This document shows, piece after piece, positions 16,082 to 24,463 of a DNA stretch of 64,000 nucleotides. The position numbers were made by a program, and so were the translations under genes. The notes under the pieces were generated by a model. That model saw nothing but the letters and a program-made list of their open reading frames with translations. It did no database searches and had not been told where the DNA came from. Each line of letters begins with the position of its first letter. Within the stretch, counting starts at the first letter, position 1. The stretch lies in assembly GCA_030148705.1 (NCBI GenBank), contig JASBSY010000022.1:62001-126000 (forward strand), read 5' to 3'. The stretch is from Pukyongia sp. (GTDB lineage Bacteria > Bacteroidota > Bacteroidia > Flavobacteriales > Flavobacteriaceae).

Positions 16082-18187
16082 ATGAACTCAGGTGTACTTC
16101 AAACTCCTATCGATTTCCTGAAGGGAGTAGGTCCTAACAGGGCCGATCTCTTAAAAAAAGAGTTGGGTATTCACACCTTCCAGGATCTGATTAATCTGTT
16201 TCCGAACCGCTATTTGGACAGGACTCGTTATTACAAGATTGCGGAAATTCAGCGGAATTCAGCGGAAATACAGGTAATAGGGAAAATCATCAACATAAAA
16301 ACAATCGCCCAGCAAAAGGGGAAACGCCTGGTGGCTACGTTCACCGATGACACCGGCACCATGGAATTAGTGTGGTTCAGGGGGCATAAGTGGATACGGG
16401 AAAACCTGAAAGTGAATGTTCCTTATGTGGTATTTGGCAAGGCCAACTGGTTCCAGGACCATTTCAGTATGCCGCACCCCGAGATGGAACTACTTGAAGA
16501 GCATGAAAAAAATCTTCGATCGGCCATGCAACCCGTATATCCTTCCACCGAAAAATTAACAAACCGGGGTATCACAAATCGGGTCTTGAATAAGTTGATG
16601 CAACAATTGTTCACTGAAGTAAAAAACACCTTTAATGAAACCCTTCCAGATTCGCTGTTGAACCAGTTAAAATTACTGTCGAAAAACGAAGCACTTTTCA
16701 ACATTCATTTCCCACAAAATTCATCCCTTTTGGCCAGGGCACAATACCGTCTGAAATTTGAAGAATTATTTTACATTCAACTGCAACTGATCCGAAAAAA
16801 TATCATTCATAAATCCAAGATAAAAGGATATCGATTCGAGCAGGTAGGCGATTATTTCAATAGCTTTTTTTCCCGTCATTTACCCTTCGAACTTACCTCC
16901 GCACAAAAGCGAGTTATCCGGGAAATTCGGAATGACATGGGGAGTTCGGCTCAAATGAATCGCTTGTTGCAGGGTGATGTGGGAAGCGGAAAGACCATAG
17001 TAGCGTTCATGTCAATGTTAATCGCACTTGACAACGATTTCCAGGCCTGTTTGATGGCTCCAACTGAAATTTTGTCAGTTCAACACTATAACAGTATTAG
17101 TGAATACTGTAATAAACTGAATATCAGTGTTTCTATATTAACAGGTTCAACAAGTACTTCAAATAGAAAAGAAATTCATGAAAATCTTGAAAACGGATCA
17201 CTTCAGCTCTTAATCGGCACCCATGCCCTGCTGGAAGATAAGGTAAATTTTAAAAATTTGGGCCTTGCCATCATAGACGAGCAACATCGTTTTGGGGTCG
17301 CACAACGAAGTAAATTATGGCACAAAAATAAGCAGCCTCCTCACATCCTTGTGATGACGGCCACCCCTATCCCCCGCACCCTTGCAATGAGTGTATATGG
17401 CGATCTGGATATTAGTATAATCGATGAACTTCCGCCCGGACGAAAACAGGTAAAAACCGTTCATCGTTTCGATGCGAACAGGCTAAAAGTTTTTCGGTTT
17501 CTCAAGGACGAAATTGCAAAGGGCAGACAGGTTTATATTGTCTACCCGTTGATACAGGAAAGTGAAGCCCTGGATTACAAAGATCTGATGGATGGCTATG
17601 AAAGCGTTGTACGGGATTTTCCAAGGCCCGACTACCAGGTAAGCATTGTGCACGGGCAAATGAAGTCGGCCGATAAAGAGATGGAGATGGACAGATTTAT
17701 TCGAGGAGAAACCCAGATCATGGTAGCGACCACCGTCATTGAAGTTGGTGTAGACGTCCCCAACGCTTCAGTAATGGTTATTGAGAGCGCCGAGCGCTTT
17801 GGTTTGTCGCAGCTCCACCAACTTCGCGGCCGGGTAGGCCGCGGTGCGGAGCAGTCCTACTGCATTCTTATGACCGGGCACAAGCTTACGGAAGACGCCC
17901 GAACTCGCTTGCAAACCATGGTCCGCACCAATGACGGCTTCGAGATCGCAGAAACCGATCTGAAATTAAGGGGTCCGGGAGATATTATGGGCACCCAGCA
18001 AAGCGGTGTACTTAATCTGCGTATTGCAGATATCGTTAAAGACGGAGAAATTCTCAAAATTGCCAGAAGCAGTGCTATCCAGTTGCTTAGGGACGATCCT
18101 TCTTTAACCAAGAAAGAAAATCTGGCGGTGAAACGCACCTATACGGAATTGGTAAAGTACAGGAATATCTGGAATTACATATCTTAG
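16082..18187 (+). CDS. recG: ATP-dependent DNA helicase RecG
   Basis: A complete 701-residue RecG. The N-terminal wedge/OB domain (about 60-150, IQVIGKIINIKTIAQQKGKRLVATFTDDTG) binds branched DNA. The motor carries Walker A LLQGDVGSGKTIVAF near 300, motif II IIDEQHRFGV, motif III MTATPIPRTLAM, and motifs V-VI in ATTVIEVGVDVPNASVMVIE and QLRGRVGRGAEQS. The C-terminal helical hairpin and TRG region (ETDLKLRGPGDIMGTQQSG) are present. RecG regresses stalled forks and processes Holliday junctions. The helix-hairpin FLKGVGPNRADLLKKELGI starts within 15 residues of the Met, which supports this start. Confidence 0.97.
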   Translation: MNSGVLQTPIDFLKGVGPNRADLLKKELGIHTFQDLINLFPNRYLDRTRYYKIAEIQRNSAEIQVIGKIINIKTIAQQKGKRLVATFTDDTGTMELVWFRGHKWIRENLKVNVPYVVFGKANWFQDHFSMPHPEMELLEEHEKNLRSAMQPVYPSTEKLTNRGITNRVLNKLMQQLFTEVKNTFNETLPDSLLNQLKLLSKNEALFNIHFPQNSSLLARAQYRLKFEELFYIQLQLIRKNIIHKSKIKGYRFEQVGDYFNSFFSRHLPFELTSAQKRVIREIRNDMGSSAQMNRLLQGDVGSGKTIVAFMSMLIALDNDFQACLMAPTEILSVQHYNSISEYCNKLNISVSILTGSTSTSNRKEIHENLENGSLQLLIGTHALLEDKVNFKNLGLAIIDEQHRFGVAQRSKLWHKNKQPPHILVMTATPIPRTLAMSVYGDLDISIIDELPPGRKQVKTVHRFDANRLKVFRFLKDEIAKGRQVYIVYPLIQESEALDYKDLMDGYESVVRDFPRPDYQVSIVHGQMKSADKEMEMDRFIRGETQIMVATTVIEVGVDVPNASVMVIESAERFGLSQLHQLRGRVGRGAEQSYCILMTGHKLTEDARTRLQTMVRTNDGFEIAETDLKLRGPGDIMGTQQSGVLNLRIADIVKDGEILKIARSSAIQLLRDDPSLTKKENLAVKRTYTELVKYRNIWNYIS

Positions 18188-18191
18188 ATGG

Positions 18192-18815
18192 GTGAAAACC
18201 AGCATAATAAGTAGTTTATTTTCTTCCTGCCGGGATAATTTCGGCTGGGTGTGGATTTTAATTTGCTGTATACCAACAGGCGTATTGTCCCAAACCTTAA
18301 CCACTCCCGATCAAGGAGGCCATGAACAGTGGGAATTTATACTAGAAGGTGCGGGCGATGTTTTCCAGGTAGCTATACCTGTAACCGCCGGAATGATCAC
18401 GCTAATAAAAGGTGATTTCACAGGAACCAAACAATTAGCGATTTCTTACGGTACTACCCTGGCCCTTACCTACTCTTTGAAATACATAATTCGGAAAAGA
18501 CGTCCGGAAGGCAGGGAGCAATACGATGCGTTCCCGAGTGGGCATACGGCTTCCGCGTTTTCAGGCGCTTCTTTTATTCAACGCAGGTATGGTTGGAAAT
18601 ACGGCTGGATTGGCTACCTGCTGGCCGGAGGCGTCGCTGTCAGCAGAATGGAAGGTCCCGACGGGTATCACGATTTCTGGGATGTGCTGGCCGGTGCAAC
18701 TGTTGGAATTGGCAGCAGTTATTTATTTACCAACCCTTACAGGGATTCTGCCGCAGAATTCTCATTTCGCACGGGAAACGATACTTTTATCTTTACCTTT
18801 AATTACAACTTTTAG
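18192..18815 (+). CDS. PAP2-family lipid phosphatase
   Basis: 207 residues, starting at a GTG (no in-frame ATG precedes the signal-like helix). The three PAP2 signatures are present: KYIIRKRRP, PSGHTASAF and SRMEGPDGYHDFWD. The first Arg, the PSGH His and the SRxxxxxHxxxD His form the phosphohistidine-type active site known from the family. About four hydrophobic segments surround it. It follows recG by only four bases and is probably co-transcribed. Likely substrates are phosphatidic acid, phosphatidylglycerol phosphate or undecaprenyl pyrophosphate. Sequence alone does not decide. The GTG start is uncommon here and no Shine-Dalgarno sequence is visible. Confidence 0.9.
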   Translation: MKTSIISSLFSSCRDNFGWVWILICCIPTGVLSQTLTTPDQGGHEQWEFILEGAGDVFQVAIPVTAGMITLIKGDFTGTKQLAISYGTTLALTYSLKYIIRKRRPEGREQYDAFPSGHTASAFSGASFIQRRYGWKYGWIGYLLAGGVAVSRMEGPDGYHDFWDVLAGATVGIGSSYLFTNPYRDSAAEFSFRTGNDTFIFTFNYNF

Positions 18816-18913
18816 TTTTATATTACTGACTATCAGCAAGCTCGGGGTAGTGTTATTTTTATATAACTGAAATAATAATCTATAAAACATAGTGGTATTG
18901 AGATTATTAAGTC

Positions 18914-18921
18914 TACCTTTG
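18914..18921 (+). promoter_or_regulatory. -7 box (TACCTTTG) of the cold-shock gene promoter
   Basis: TACCTTTG fits TAnnTTTG exactly and lies 25 bases before the start codon. No good TTG -33 element is seen at 17-23 bases upstream, so only the -7 box is called. Confidence 0.5.
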
Positions 18922-18946
18922 CCCTTTAATTTAATTATTTACTATT

Positions 18947-19138
18947 ATGAAAAAAGGAACAGTTAAGTTCTTTAATGATGCCAAAGGTTTTGGCTTCATC
19001 AACGAAGAAGACTCATCAACCGAGCATTTTGTACACGCCACTGGCTTAATCGACGAAATTCGCGAGGGTGACGAAGTAGAATTCGAACTTGAACAAGGAA
19101 AAAAAGGTCTTAATGCAGTAAAAGTTAGAGTAATCTAA
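18947..19138 (+). CDS. Cold-shock domain protein (CspA family)
   Basis: 63 residues, the normal size of a single cold-shock domain. RNP1 (GFGFINEED) and RNP2 (HFVHATGL) are recognisable, with the RNP2 aromatic pattern FVH intact. The protein begins MKKGTVKFFNDAKGFGFI, as in the family. It binds single-stranded RNA or DNA and acts as an RNA chaperone. Whether expression is cold-induced or constitutive cannot be told. It is monocistronic: its own -7 box precedes it and a strong terminator follows. Confidence 0.95.
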   Translation: MKKGTVKFFNDAKGFGFINEEDSSTEHFVHATGLIDEIREGDEVEFELEQGKKGLNAVKVRVI

Positions 19139-19165
19139 TAAGACAGCATCATATTTTTTTTAGAC

Positions 19166-19190
19166 AAGCCCGTGTTCAGCGGGCTTTTTT
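19166..19190 (+). terminator. Rho-independent terminator after the cold-shock gene
   Basis: AAGCCCG and CGGGCTT pair around a seven-base loop, followed by six T. It lies about 30 bases after the stop codon. The T run before the stem (TTTTTTTT at 19153-19161) is separate. Confidence 0.88.
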
Positions 19191-19217
19191 ACGCCTTATA
19201 ATTAACTGTCTGCCCTA

Positions 19218-20429
19218 TTATTCTGCCAGTAACTGCGCGATAAAAGCCTCAAACTCCGCCACAAATTCATCGTATTTCTCGCCGGTTGCAGGCCCGTTAA
19301 AGCCGGTGTGGATCTTCCTTACCTGGCCTTGCTTATCAATGAAGATAGTAGTGGGATAGGATAATACATGATTGAGCATAGGCAGTTTTTCGTTGGCAAT
19401 TTTTTTATCCCTGCTTCCGTACTGGGCTAATAGTACCGGATAGGGGATGCCTACTTTATCCTTTAAGCGCTTTAAGCCTTCCATTGCTTTTTCTTCGGAA
19501 TCGACGTATTCGAAAGCCAGTGAAACAAACTCCAGTTCTTCCGAAGGGTTTTTGCTGTAGTACTCTGTAAAATATCGACTTTCATCAAGACAGTTCGGAC
19601 ACCAACTACCCATAACCTGTACCACAACCACCTTGTCTTTGAACTGCTCGTCCTCAAGGGATACCAGATTACCTTCGGTATCGGGAAAGGAAAATGCTAT
19701 CCTGTCATAGCCTTCTTTCAGGAAGGTGAGTGAATCGGCTTGCGGCAACTCGAATTGCTCGTTCCGCTTTGCAGTAAAGGAAGCGGTATAATGATTACCA
19801 CTGTAAAAGGTACCCGTCATGCTGCTGTCTGAAATGCCCGCTTCAAATAAAAAGGCATGGGCCATGTCGAAGGTGGATAATCGCAGGGAATCCGCATCCA
19901 CAATCCCTTCCAAAAACCGATAATCCCCCGTGGTAGTTCTAATGGTACCGGTTACCTTATTCCCATCCTGATCGAAGATGCCTTTTCCTATATAAGTTTC
20001 ATCCGGGGATCCTTCAGTAAAAACCATTTCCCAATTGCCGGATATATCAGCTGAAGTAGCCCCTTTCCCTTTGAATCGCTCCTGAAGCCCGAAGGTCATG
20101 GTAAAAGGAACTTCCCTTTTTAGTCCTGCGGTAATAAAACTACCCCGGATTGTTTTGGCTGTAAAGGTCCCTTTCAGAACTCCCTCGAAGACCGGGTGAT
20201 GAACAATGATGGAATCGCCTCTGATAATCACAGGTTCGGTGATTATTTCCTCTTCGGCATTGTAAATAACAAAGTGATGATCCTCGGTAAAATCGACCAT
20301 AAACGGCAGTTTCTTATTATTACCCAGGTCCAGAACAGCCCGCCAACTACCGTGTTCGGGATGATGGGCCCGCTGTGAACATGAAAAAATTAAAATTGAA
20401 ATCAGGGCGAATAACGAGATTCTCATCAT
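19218..20429 (-). CDS. TlpA-like disulfide reductase lipoprotein
   Basis: 403 residues from the chosen start MMRISLFALISILIFSCSQ, which gives a lipoprotein signal with Cys after FS. The longer frame to 20582 would run back through the divergent pheT promoter and lacks a signal, so it is rejected. Residues ~25-240 are beta-rich with repeats such as GSWRAVLDLGNN and GNWEMVFTEG. The C-terminal half is a TlpA/ResA-like thioredoxin domain with active site GSWCPNCLDE (CxxC intact) and cis-Pro region YPTTIFIDKQG. It should be membrane-tethered in the periplasm and reduce or shuffle disulfides. The leader contains a terminator-like hairpin, described separately. Confidence 0.9.
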   Translation of the reverse strand: MMRISLFALISILIFSCSQRAHHPEHGSWRAVLDLGNNKKLPFMVDFTEDHHFVIYNAEEEIITEPVIIRGDSIIVHHPVFEGVLKGTFTAKTIRGSFITAGLKREVPFTMTFGLQERFKGKGATSADISGNWEMVFTEGSPDETYIGKGIFDQDGNKVTGTIRTTTGDYRFLEGIVDADSLRLSTFDMAHAFLFEAGISDSSMTGTFYSGNHYTASFTAKRNEQFELPQADSLTFLKEGYDRIAFSFPDTEGNLVSLEDEQFKDKVVVVQVMGSWCPNCLDESRYFTEYYSKNPSEELEFVSLAFEYVDSEEKAMEGLKRLKDKVGIPYPVLLAQYGSRDKKIANEKLPMLNHVLSYPTTIFIDKQGQVRKIHTGFNGPATGEKYDEFVAEFEAFIAQLLAE

Positions 20430-20450
20430 TGGAATTAATTTTAAATAAAA

Positions 20451-20473
20451 CAGGCGTTGACAGCGAACGCCTG
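20451..20473 (-). terminator. Terminator-like hairpin in the leader of the TlpA-like gene
   Basis: On the minus strand CAGGCGTT and AACGCCTG pair perfectly (8 bp) around a seven-base loop, followed by TTTTATTT. It lies 22 bases before the start codon and after the probable promoter of this gene, so it would sit in the 5' untranslated region. No minus-strand gene ends just upstream. Confidence 0.6.
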
Positions 20474-20486
20474 AAAAAATGCAACT

Positions 20487-20515
20487 TAAAGTTAAAAGTA
20501 CAAATTCTGCATCAA
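20487..20515 (-). promoter_or_regulatory. Probable promoter of the TlpA-like gene
   Basis: On the minus strand TTG (complement of 20513-20515) is followed after 18 bases by TAACTTTA (complement of 20487-20494), one mismatch from TAnnTTTG. It lies between the divergent pheT promoter and the leader hairpin. Confidence 0.45.
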
Positions 20516-20517
20516 TG

Positions 20518-20548
20518 TTTGAATGGTGAGCGCATTGTTTTATCTTTG
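20518..20548 (+). promoter_or_regulatory. Promoter of pheT
   Basis: TTTG at 20518-20521, 19 bases, then TATCTTTG at 20541-20548, a full match to the Bacteroidota consensus. The start codon follows after 21 bases, so the leader is about 15 bases. Confidence 0.8.
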
Positions 20549-20569
20549 TTGGCTTAAATTTCAAGCACA

Positions 20570-22996
20570 ATGAAGATTTCATACAATTGGCTTAAACAAT
20601 TCATAAATCTGGATTGGCAAGTCGAAAAAACGGCAGAACTGCTCACAGATCTCGGATTGGAAATTGAAGGGGTTCACTCCTTTACATCCGTACCGGGAGG
20701 CCTTGAAGGAGTGGTTGTTGGTGAAGTGCTTGAATGTAAGGACCACCCCAATGCGGATAAATTAAAACTCACAAGGGTCGATATAGGTGAAGCTGAAGCG
20801 GTGCAGATCGTTTGTGGAGCTCCTAATGTTGCTAAGGGGCAAAAAGTGCCTGTAGCCACGATTGGCACTACCCTGTATGATAAAGACGAGAACCCCTGGC
20901 AAATAAAGAAAGGTAAGATTCGCGGAGAGGTAAGTATGGGAATGATCTGTGCCGAGGATGAACTCGGCTTAGGCGAAAGTCATGACGGTATCATGGTTCT
21001 GGATGAAAAATTAAAACCCGGAAAGAAGGTTTCAGAACTATTTAAAATTGAAAACGACACGGTCTTCGAAATTGGGCTAACTCCCAATCGCGCAGATGCG
21101 ATGAGCCACTGGGGCGTGGCACGAGACCTGAGAGCCGGCTTGCTTCAGCACAATAAATCCTTAGAACTCATTACTCCAAGCACTAGTAGTTTTCACGTTG
21201 ACAGTCGCACCTTAAAGATAGATGTAGAGGTAAAGGATACAGAACTGGCTCCCAGGTATTGTGGTTTAACAATCTCCGGCCTAAAAGTGGAGTCCTCTCC
21301 GGCCTGGATTCAGAATCGGCTGAGAGCCATAGGCCTTACACCCATAAATAATGTGGTCGATATAACCAATTATGTGTTGCACGAGTTAGGGCAGCCCTTA
21401 CACGCCTTCGACGCCGATAAAATAGAAGGAAAAAAGGTAATCGTTCAAACCCTGCCCGCCGGCACTAAATTCATCACCCTAGACGGGATAGAGCGGGAAT
21501 TAGCCGATGACGATCTTATGATTTGTGATGCGACCAAACCAATGTGTATAGCCGGGGTATTTGGGGGTGAAGAAAGTGGTGTAACTGAAAAAACTACAAA
21601 GATTTTCCTGGAAAGTGCTTATTTCGATCCGGTGAGTATACGGAAAACAGCAAAACGTCACGGGCTTAATACCGATGCATCATTTAGGTTTGAACGTGGA
21701 ATCGACCCTAACAGCTGTGAGTATGCCATGTTAAGAGCAGCAATTCTCATCACCGAGATAGCCGGCGGGGAAGTGACCAGCGATGTGGTGGATATTTACC
21801 CCAAAAAGATAGAAGACCACCAGGTGGTATTAAACTATGAAAATGCCAAACGTCTTATTGGAGAAGAAATCCCAAAAGAGACTATAAAGCAAATACTCAC
21901 CTCCCTGGAGATTAAGATCAATAATGTAACCGATGGGGGAATTGGCATGACGATACCTGCTTTTCGCAACGATGTAACAAGGGAAGCCGATGTGATAGAA
22001 GAAGTGCTCAGGGTTTACGGCTATAATAAGATTCGATTCTCTGAAAAATTAAATGCTTCTATTTCTACCTCCCAGGTAGTGGAAGAACACAGGTTACAGG
22101 ATCGCGTAGCCTCTCAATTAACAGCTCTTGGTTTTCATGAGATGTTAGCTAATTCGCTCAGCTCACCCAAATATCTCAATCTTTCGGAATCCATTAAGGA
22201 AGAACACAGCATCACTATGCTGAATCCGTTGAGTGTGGATTTATCGGTTTTAAGACAATCCATGTTATTCGGAGCCATGGAGGCACTTGCGCATAACAGC
22301 AACAGAAAGATGAAGGACGTGAAATTGTTCGAATATGGAAAAACCTACCACAATTACCCGGATGCAAGAGCTGAAAAGAAACACCTCACCTTGATCGTCT
22401 CGGGCTCACGTACCGATGACAGCTGGACCAACGCTAACAGGAAAAGTGACTTCTTTTATTTTAAAGGAGTGATCAGTGCACTGCTGGATCGCCTGGGAAT
22501 TAATTCGTACGAAGAAAAGGATGTGCAGGATGATATATTCTCTGAAGGATTATCCCTATATGCGGGCAAAAACAAATTGGTCGATTTTGGAATTGTGTCT
22601 AAAAAGGTACGATCACATTTCGATGTAGAAGCAGAGACCCTGTTTGCTGATTTCGACTGGGATGCGATTTTGAAAAATGTGGGTTCCAACAATTTCACCC
22701 TGAGCTCGATCCCAAAATTTCCTTCAGTTAAGAGAGATTTTGCACTACTGCTGGATTCAGATGTTAGTTTTGGAAAATTAAAAGAAGCAGCGCTTCAAAC
22801 AGAAAAAAATCTGCTTAAAGAGGTATCCTTATTCGATGTATATACCGGGAATAAACTTCCAAAAGGCAAGAAATCATACGCCCTGAGCTTCACCCTTCAG
22901 GATGAGCGAAAGACGCTTACCGATAAACAGATCGAAAAGATCATGAAAAAGTTGCAGCAGCGCTTCGAGAAGGATTTCGGGGCCAGCTTGAGATAA
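20570..22996 (+). CDS. pheT: Phenylalanyl-tRNA synthetase beta subunit
   Basis: A full-length 808-residue bacterial PheT. Order of domains: N-terminal B1, an EMAP-like tRNA-binding insert (residues ~40-150, VVVGEVLECKDHPNADKLKL and CGAPNVAKGQKV), B3/B4 editing domain (~215-390, YCGLTISGLKVE and DASFRFERGIDPN), B5 (~400-475), the catalytic-like core (~485-690) and an FDX-ACB anticodon domain at the C-terminus (FPSVKRDFALLLDSDV). It pairs with PheS to charge tRNA-Phe and hydrolyses mischarged Tyr. pheS is not in this window, so the two subunits are unlinked here, as is common in Bacteroidota. A strong promoter precedes it. Confidence 0.97.
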   Translation: MKISYNWLKQFINLDWQVEKTAELLTDLGLEIEGVHSFTSVPGGLEGVVVGEVLECKDHPNADKLKLTRVDIGEAEAVQIVCGAPNVAKGQKVPVATIGTTLYDKDENPWQIKKGKIRGEVSMGMICAEDELGLGESHDGIMVLDEKLKPGKKVSELFKIENDTVFEIGLTPNRADAMSHWGVARDLRAGLLQHNKSLELITPSTSSFHVDSRTLKIDVEVKDTELAPRYCGLTISGLKVESSPAWIQNRLRAIGLTPINNVVDITNYVLHELGQPLHAFDADKIEGKKVIVQTLPAGTKFITLDGIERELADDDLMICDATKPMCIAGVFGGEESGVTEKTTKIFLESAYFDPVSIRKTAKRHGLNTDASFRFERGIDPNSCEYAMLRAAILITEIAGGEVTSDVVDIYPKKIEDHQVVLNYENAKRLIGEEIPKETIKQILTSLEIKINNVTDGGIGMTIPAFRNDVTREADVIEEVLRVYGYNKIRFSEKLNASISTSQVVEEHRLQDRVASQLTALGFHEMLANSLSSPKYLNLSESIKEEHSITMLNPLSVDLSVLRQSMLFGAMEALAHNSNRKMKDVKLFEYGKTYHNYPDARAEKKHLTLIVSGSRTDDSWTNANRKSDFFYFKGVISALLDRLGINSYEEKDVQDDIFSEGLSLYAGKNKLVDFGIVSKKVRSHFDVEAETLFADFDWDAILKNVGSNNFTLSSIPKFPSVKRDFALLLDSDVSFGKLKEAALQTEKNLLKEVSLFDVYTGNKLPKGKKSYALSFTLQDERKTLTDKQIEKIMKKLQQRFEKDFGASLR

Positions 22997-23005
22997 GTAG
23001 CGCTT

Positions 23006-23581
23006 TTATTCGATTTTCGGAAGTAACAATCCTTCGATAATATGAAAGAATCCGTGCTTGTGATACAGGTCCGAGCCTATGATGGTAGCCGTATTATTTT
23101 CTGAATCGAATAGCACTACCTTTCCGTCTTTCAGCCTGGCACCCAGGTTTTCCCCCTGCAGGGTTGCAAAATATGCGGTACCTCCCCCCTTTTCCACAGC
23201 TTTTTTAATCCCATGAGCATCAAGTCTCCCCGGAACGATATGGAATTTTAGAATTTTCTGTCGGTTGGAAGCAAGGTTTAAATCCACTTCATCCTCCTCC
23301 GTATCCTCCTCCGCTTCAAATGACGAATTGGTGGTAACAAACACAGTTCCCATAAAATCTTCGTCAAAAATTGACACGGCATTTGCTTCGATAAATTCAG
23401 CTATAGTTGAAAATCCTTCATATGGCTGGAGATTTTCGAGCAGGCTCTTTTCCGAAGAAAAATTCATGCCGTTATAACTTGTCGCTATGGTATCGTGGGA
23501 GACGCTCACATATTTCTGGGCCATTGCCAGGGGTGAAAAAATCAACCCGCATATGACCAGCGCAGTATAAATAGTTTTCAT
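23006..23581 (-). CDS. Secreted fasciclin-domain protein
   Basis: 191 residues from the start MKTIYTALVICGLIFSPLAMAQ, which gives a clean signal peptide. A start 15 bases upstream is also open. One FAS1 domain is visible: SLLENLQPYEGFSTIAEFIE, then DEDFMGTVFVTTNSSF, LKFHIVPGRLDAHGI (the FAS1 H-box-like YHVLPG/FHIVPG motif) and IIGSDLYHKHGFFHIIEGLLLP. FAS1 proteins mediate adhesion or extracellular matrix interaction. The specific role is unknown. An unusual acidic insertion EAEEDTEEDEVD lies between the domain halves. It converges with pheT, 9 bases apart. Confidence 0.85.
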   Translation of the reverse strand: MKTIYTALVICGLIFSPLAMAQKYVSVSHDTIATSYNGMNFSSEKSLLENLQPYEGFSTIAEFIEANAVSIFDEDFMGTVFVTTNSSFEAEEDTEEDEVDLNLASNRQKILKFHIVPGRLDAHGIKKAVEKGGGTAYFATLQGENLGARLKDGKVVLFDSENNTATIIGSDLYHKHGFFHIIEGLLLPKIE

Positions 23582-23674
23582 AAGTAAAATATTCAAAAGT
23601 AAAATTAAGTAAATACGTTAGCAGAACGCAATTAATAGACGAATATTTAGTCAATCAGTCAAATTGTTAAAAAA

Positions 23675-23705
23675 TTGTAATCCAATTCGCTGCTATTTAC
23701 CTTTA
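23675..23705 (+). promoter_or_regulatory. Possible promoter of the unknown two-TM protein gene
   Basis: TTG at 23675-23677, 20 bases, then TACCTTTA from 23698, one mismatch from TAnnTTTG. The start codon is 13 bases beyond. Confidence 0.4.
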
Positions 23706-23718
23706 TATAAAATTTGCC

Positions 23719-24435
23719 ATGTTAGCCAAGACAAATATAGAACAACAACTCAGGAAAGTCCGGAACAAGCGGATTGGATCCAAGGATGTATTGGCTGAAA
23801 TCCAGCGGATATTCGACGAAAATGAAAGTCATCGAACTGCTATAAAAGAATCTCTGGCCGCTCCTGCAAGGAACCAGGTTCTTTTAAACCCTTCAACGCT
23901 GGAGAAAGACAACATCTTCCATCTGGAGGATATAAAATCGCTCTGCATCCGTTACAGGCTTCGTTTCCTGGACTCTCATTTTTTTAAAGGTGAGATCCCC
24001 GAAGAGGCGATTTCAAAGATCCGTAGGCTGGAAAGCCAATATCAGATTAAATTGTCCGGGTTCAAGGTAATGGCACCTTCAAAACTTCTAAAACTGGAAA
24101 ATGCCGATGATCCGCTGTTGTTTCTGCCGTTACCAAACAACTATTTTTACCTGCTTCATAAATGGGGGAACGATTTGCACCCGTTCCGCGAACTACTGAT
24201 GTGGCCGTACAAGACTTTCGAGAATCTCGTATTTACTGTATTTCTGCTCAGTATCCTGTTAACTGCCATAACGCCAATGGAATTGTTTACCAAGTCGGCC
24301 GTGACCTTGCAGGAATACTTTCTTATGTTCCTGTTTATATTTAAGGCCGTGGGCGGAATTGTTATTTACTACGGCTTTGCCAAAGGGAAGAATTTTAACA
24401 CTGCTATCTGGAACAGCAAGTATTATAACGCATAG
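23719..24435 (+). CDS. Unknown protein with two C-terminal TM helices
   Basis: 238 residues, not recognised. The first ~165 residues are soluble and charged. They begin with a helical region (NIEQQLRKVRNKRIGSKDVLAEIQRIF), followed by a segment with IKSLCIRYRLRFLDSHFFKGEIPEEA that repeats across this kind of Bacteroidota protein. The last third contains two hydrophobic helices (about 169-190, LVFTVFLLSILLTAITPMEL, and 200-220, LMFLFIFKAVGGIVIYYGF) and ends in an aromatic tail. No signal peptide is present, so the N-terminal domain is predicted to be cytoplasmic. It stands alone between convergent genes. Confidence 0.7.
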   Translation: MLAKTNIEQQLRKVRNKRIGSKDVLAEIQRIFDENESHRTAIKESLAAPARNQVLLNPSTLEKDNIFHLEDIKSLCIRYRLRFLDSHFFKGEIPEEAISKIRRLESQYQIKLSGFKVMAPSKLLKLENADDPLLFLPLPNNYFYLLHKWGNDLHPFRELLMWPYKTFENLVFTVFLLSILLTAITPMELFTKSAVTLQEYFLMFLFIFKAVGGIVIYYGFAKGKNFNTAIWNSKYYNA

Positions 24436-24463
24436 CAGGGTGAAGACCCGATAAAAGGAATAA

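Noticed and set aside
20430-20582. 51-residue N-terminal extension of the TlpA-like gene
   Set aside because: It would run through the pheT promoter and the leader hairpin and place a charged stretch before a perfectly good lipoprotein signal.
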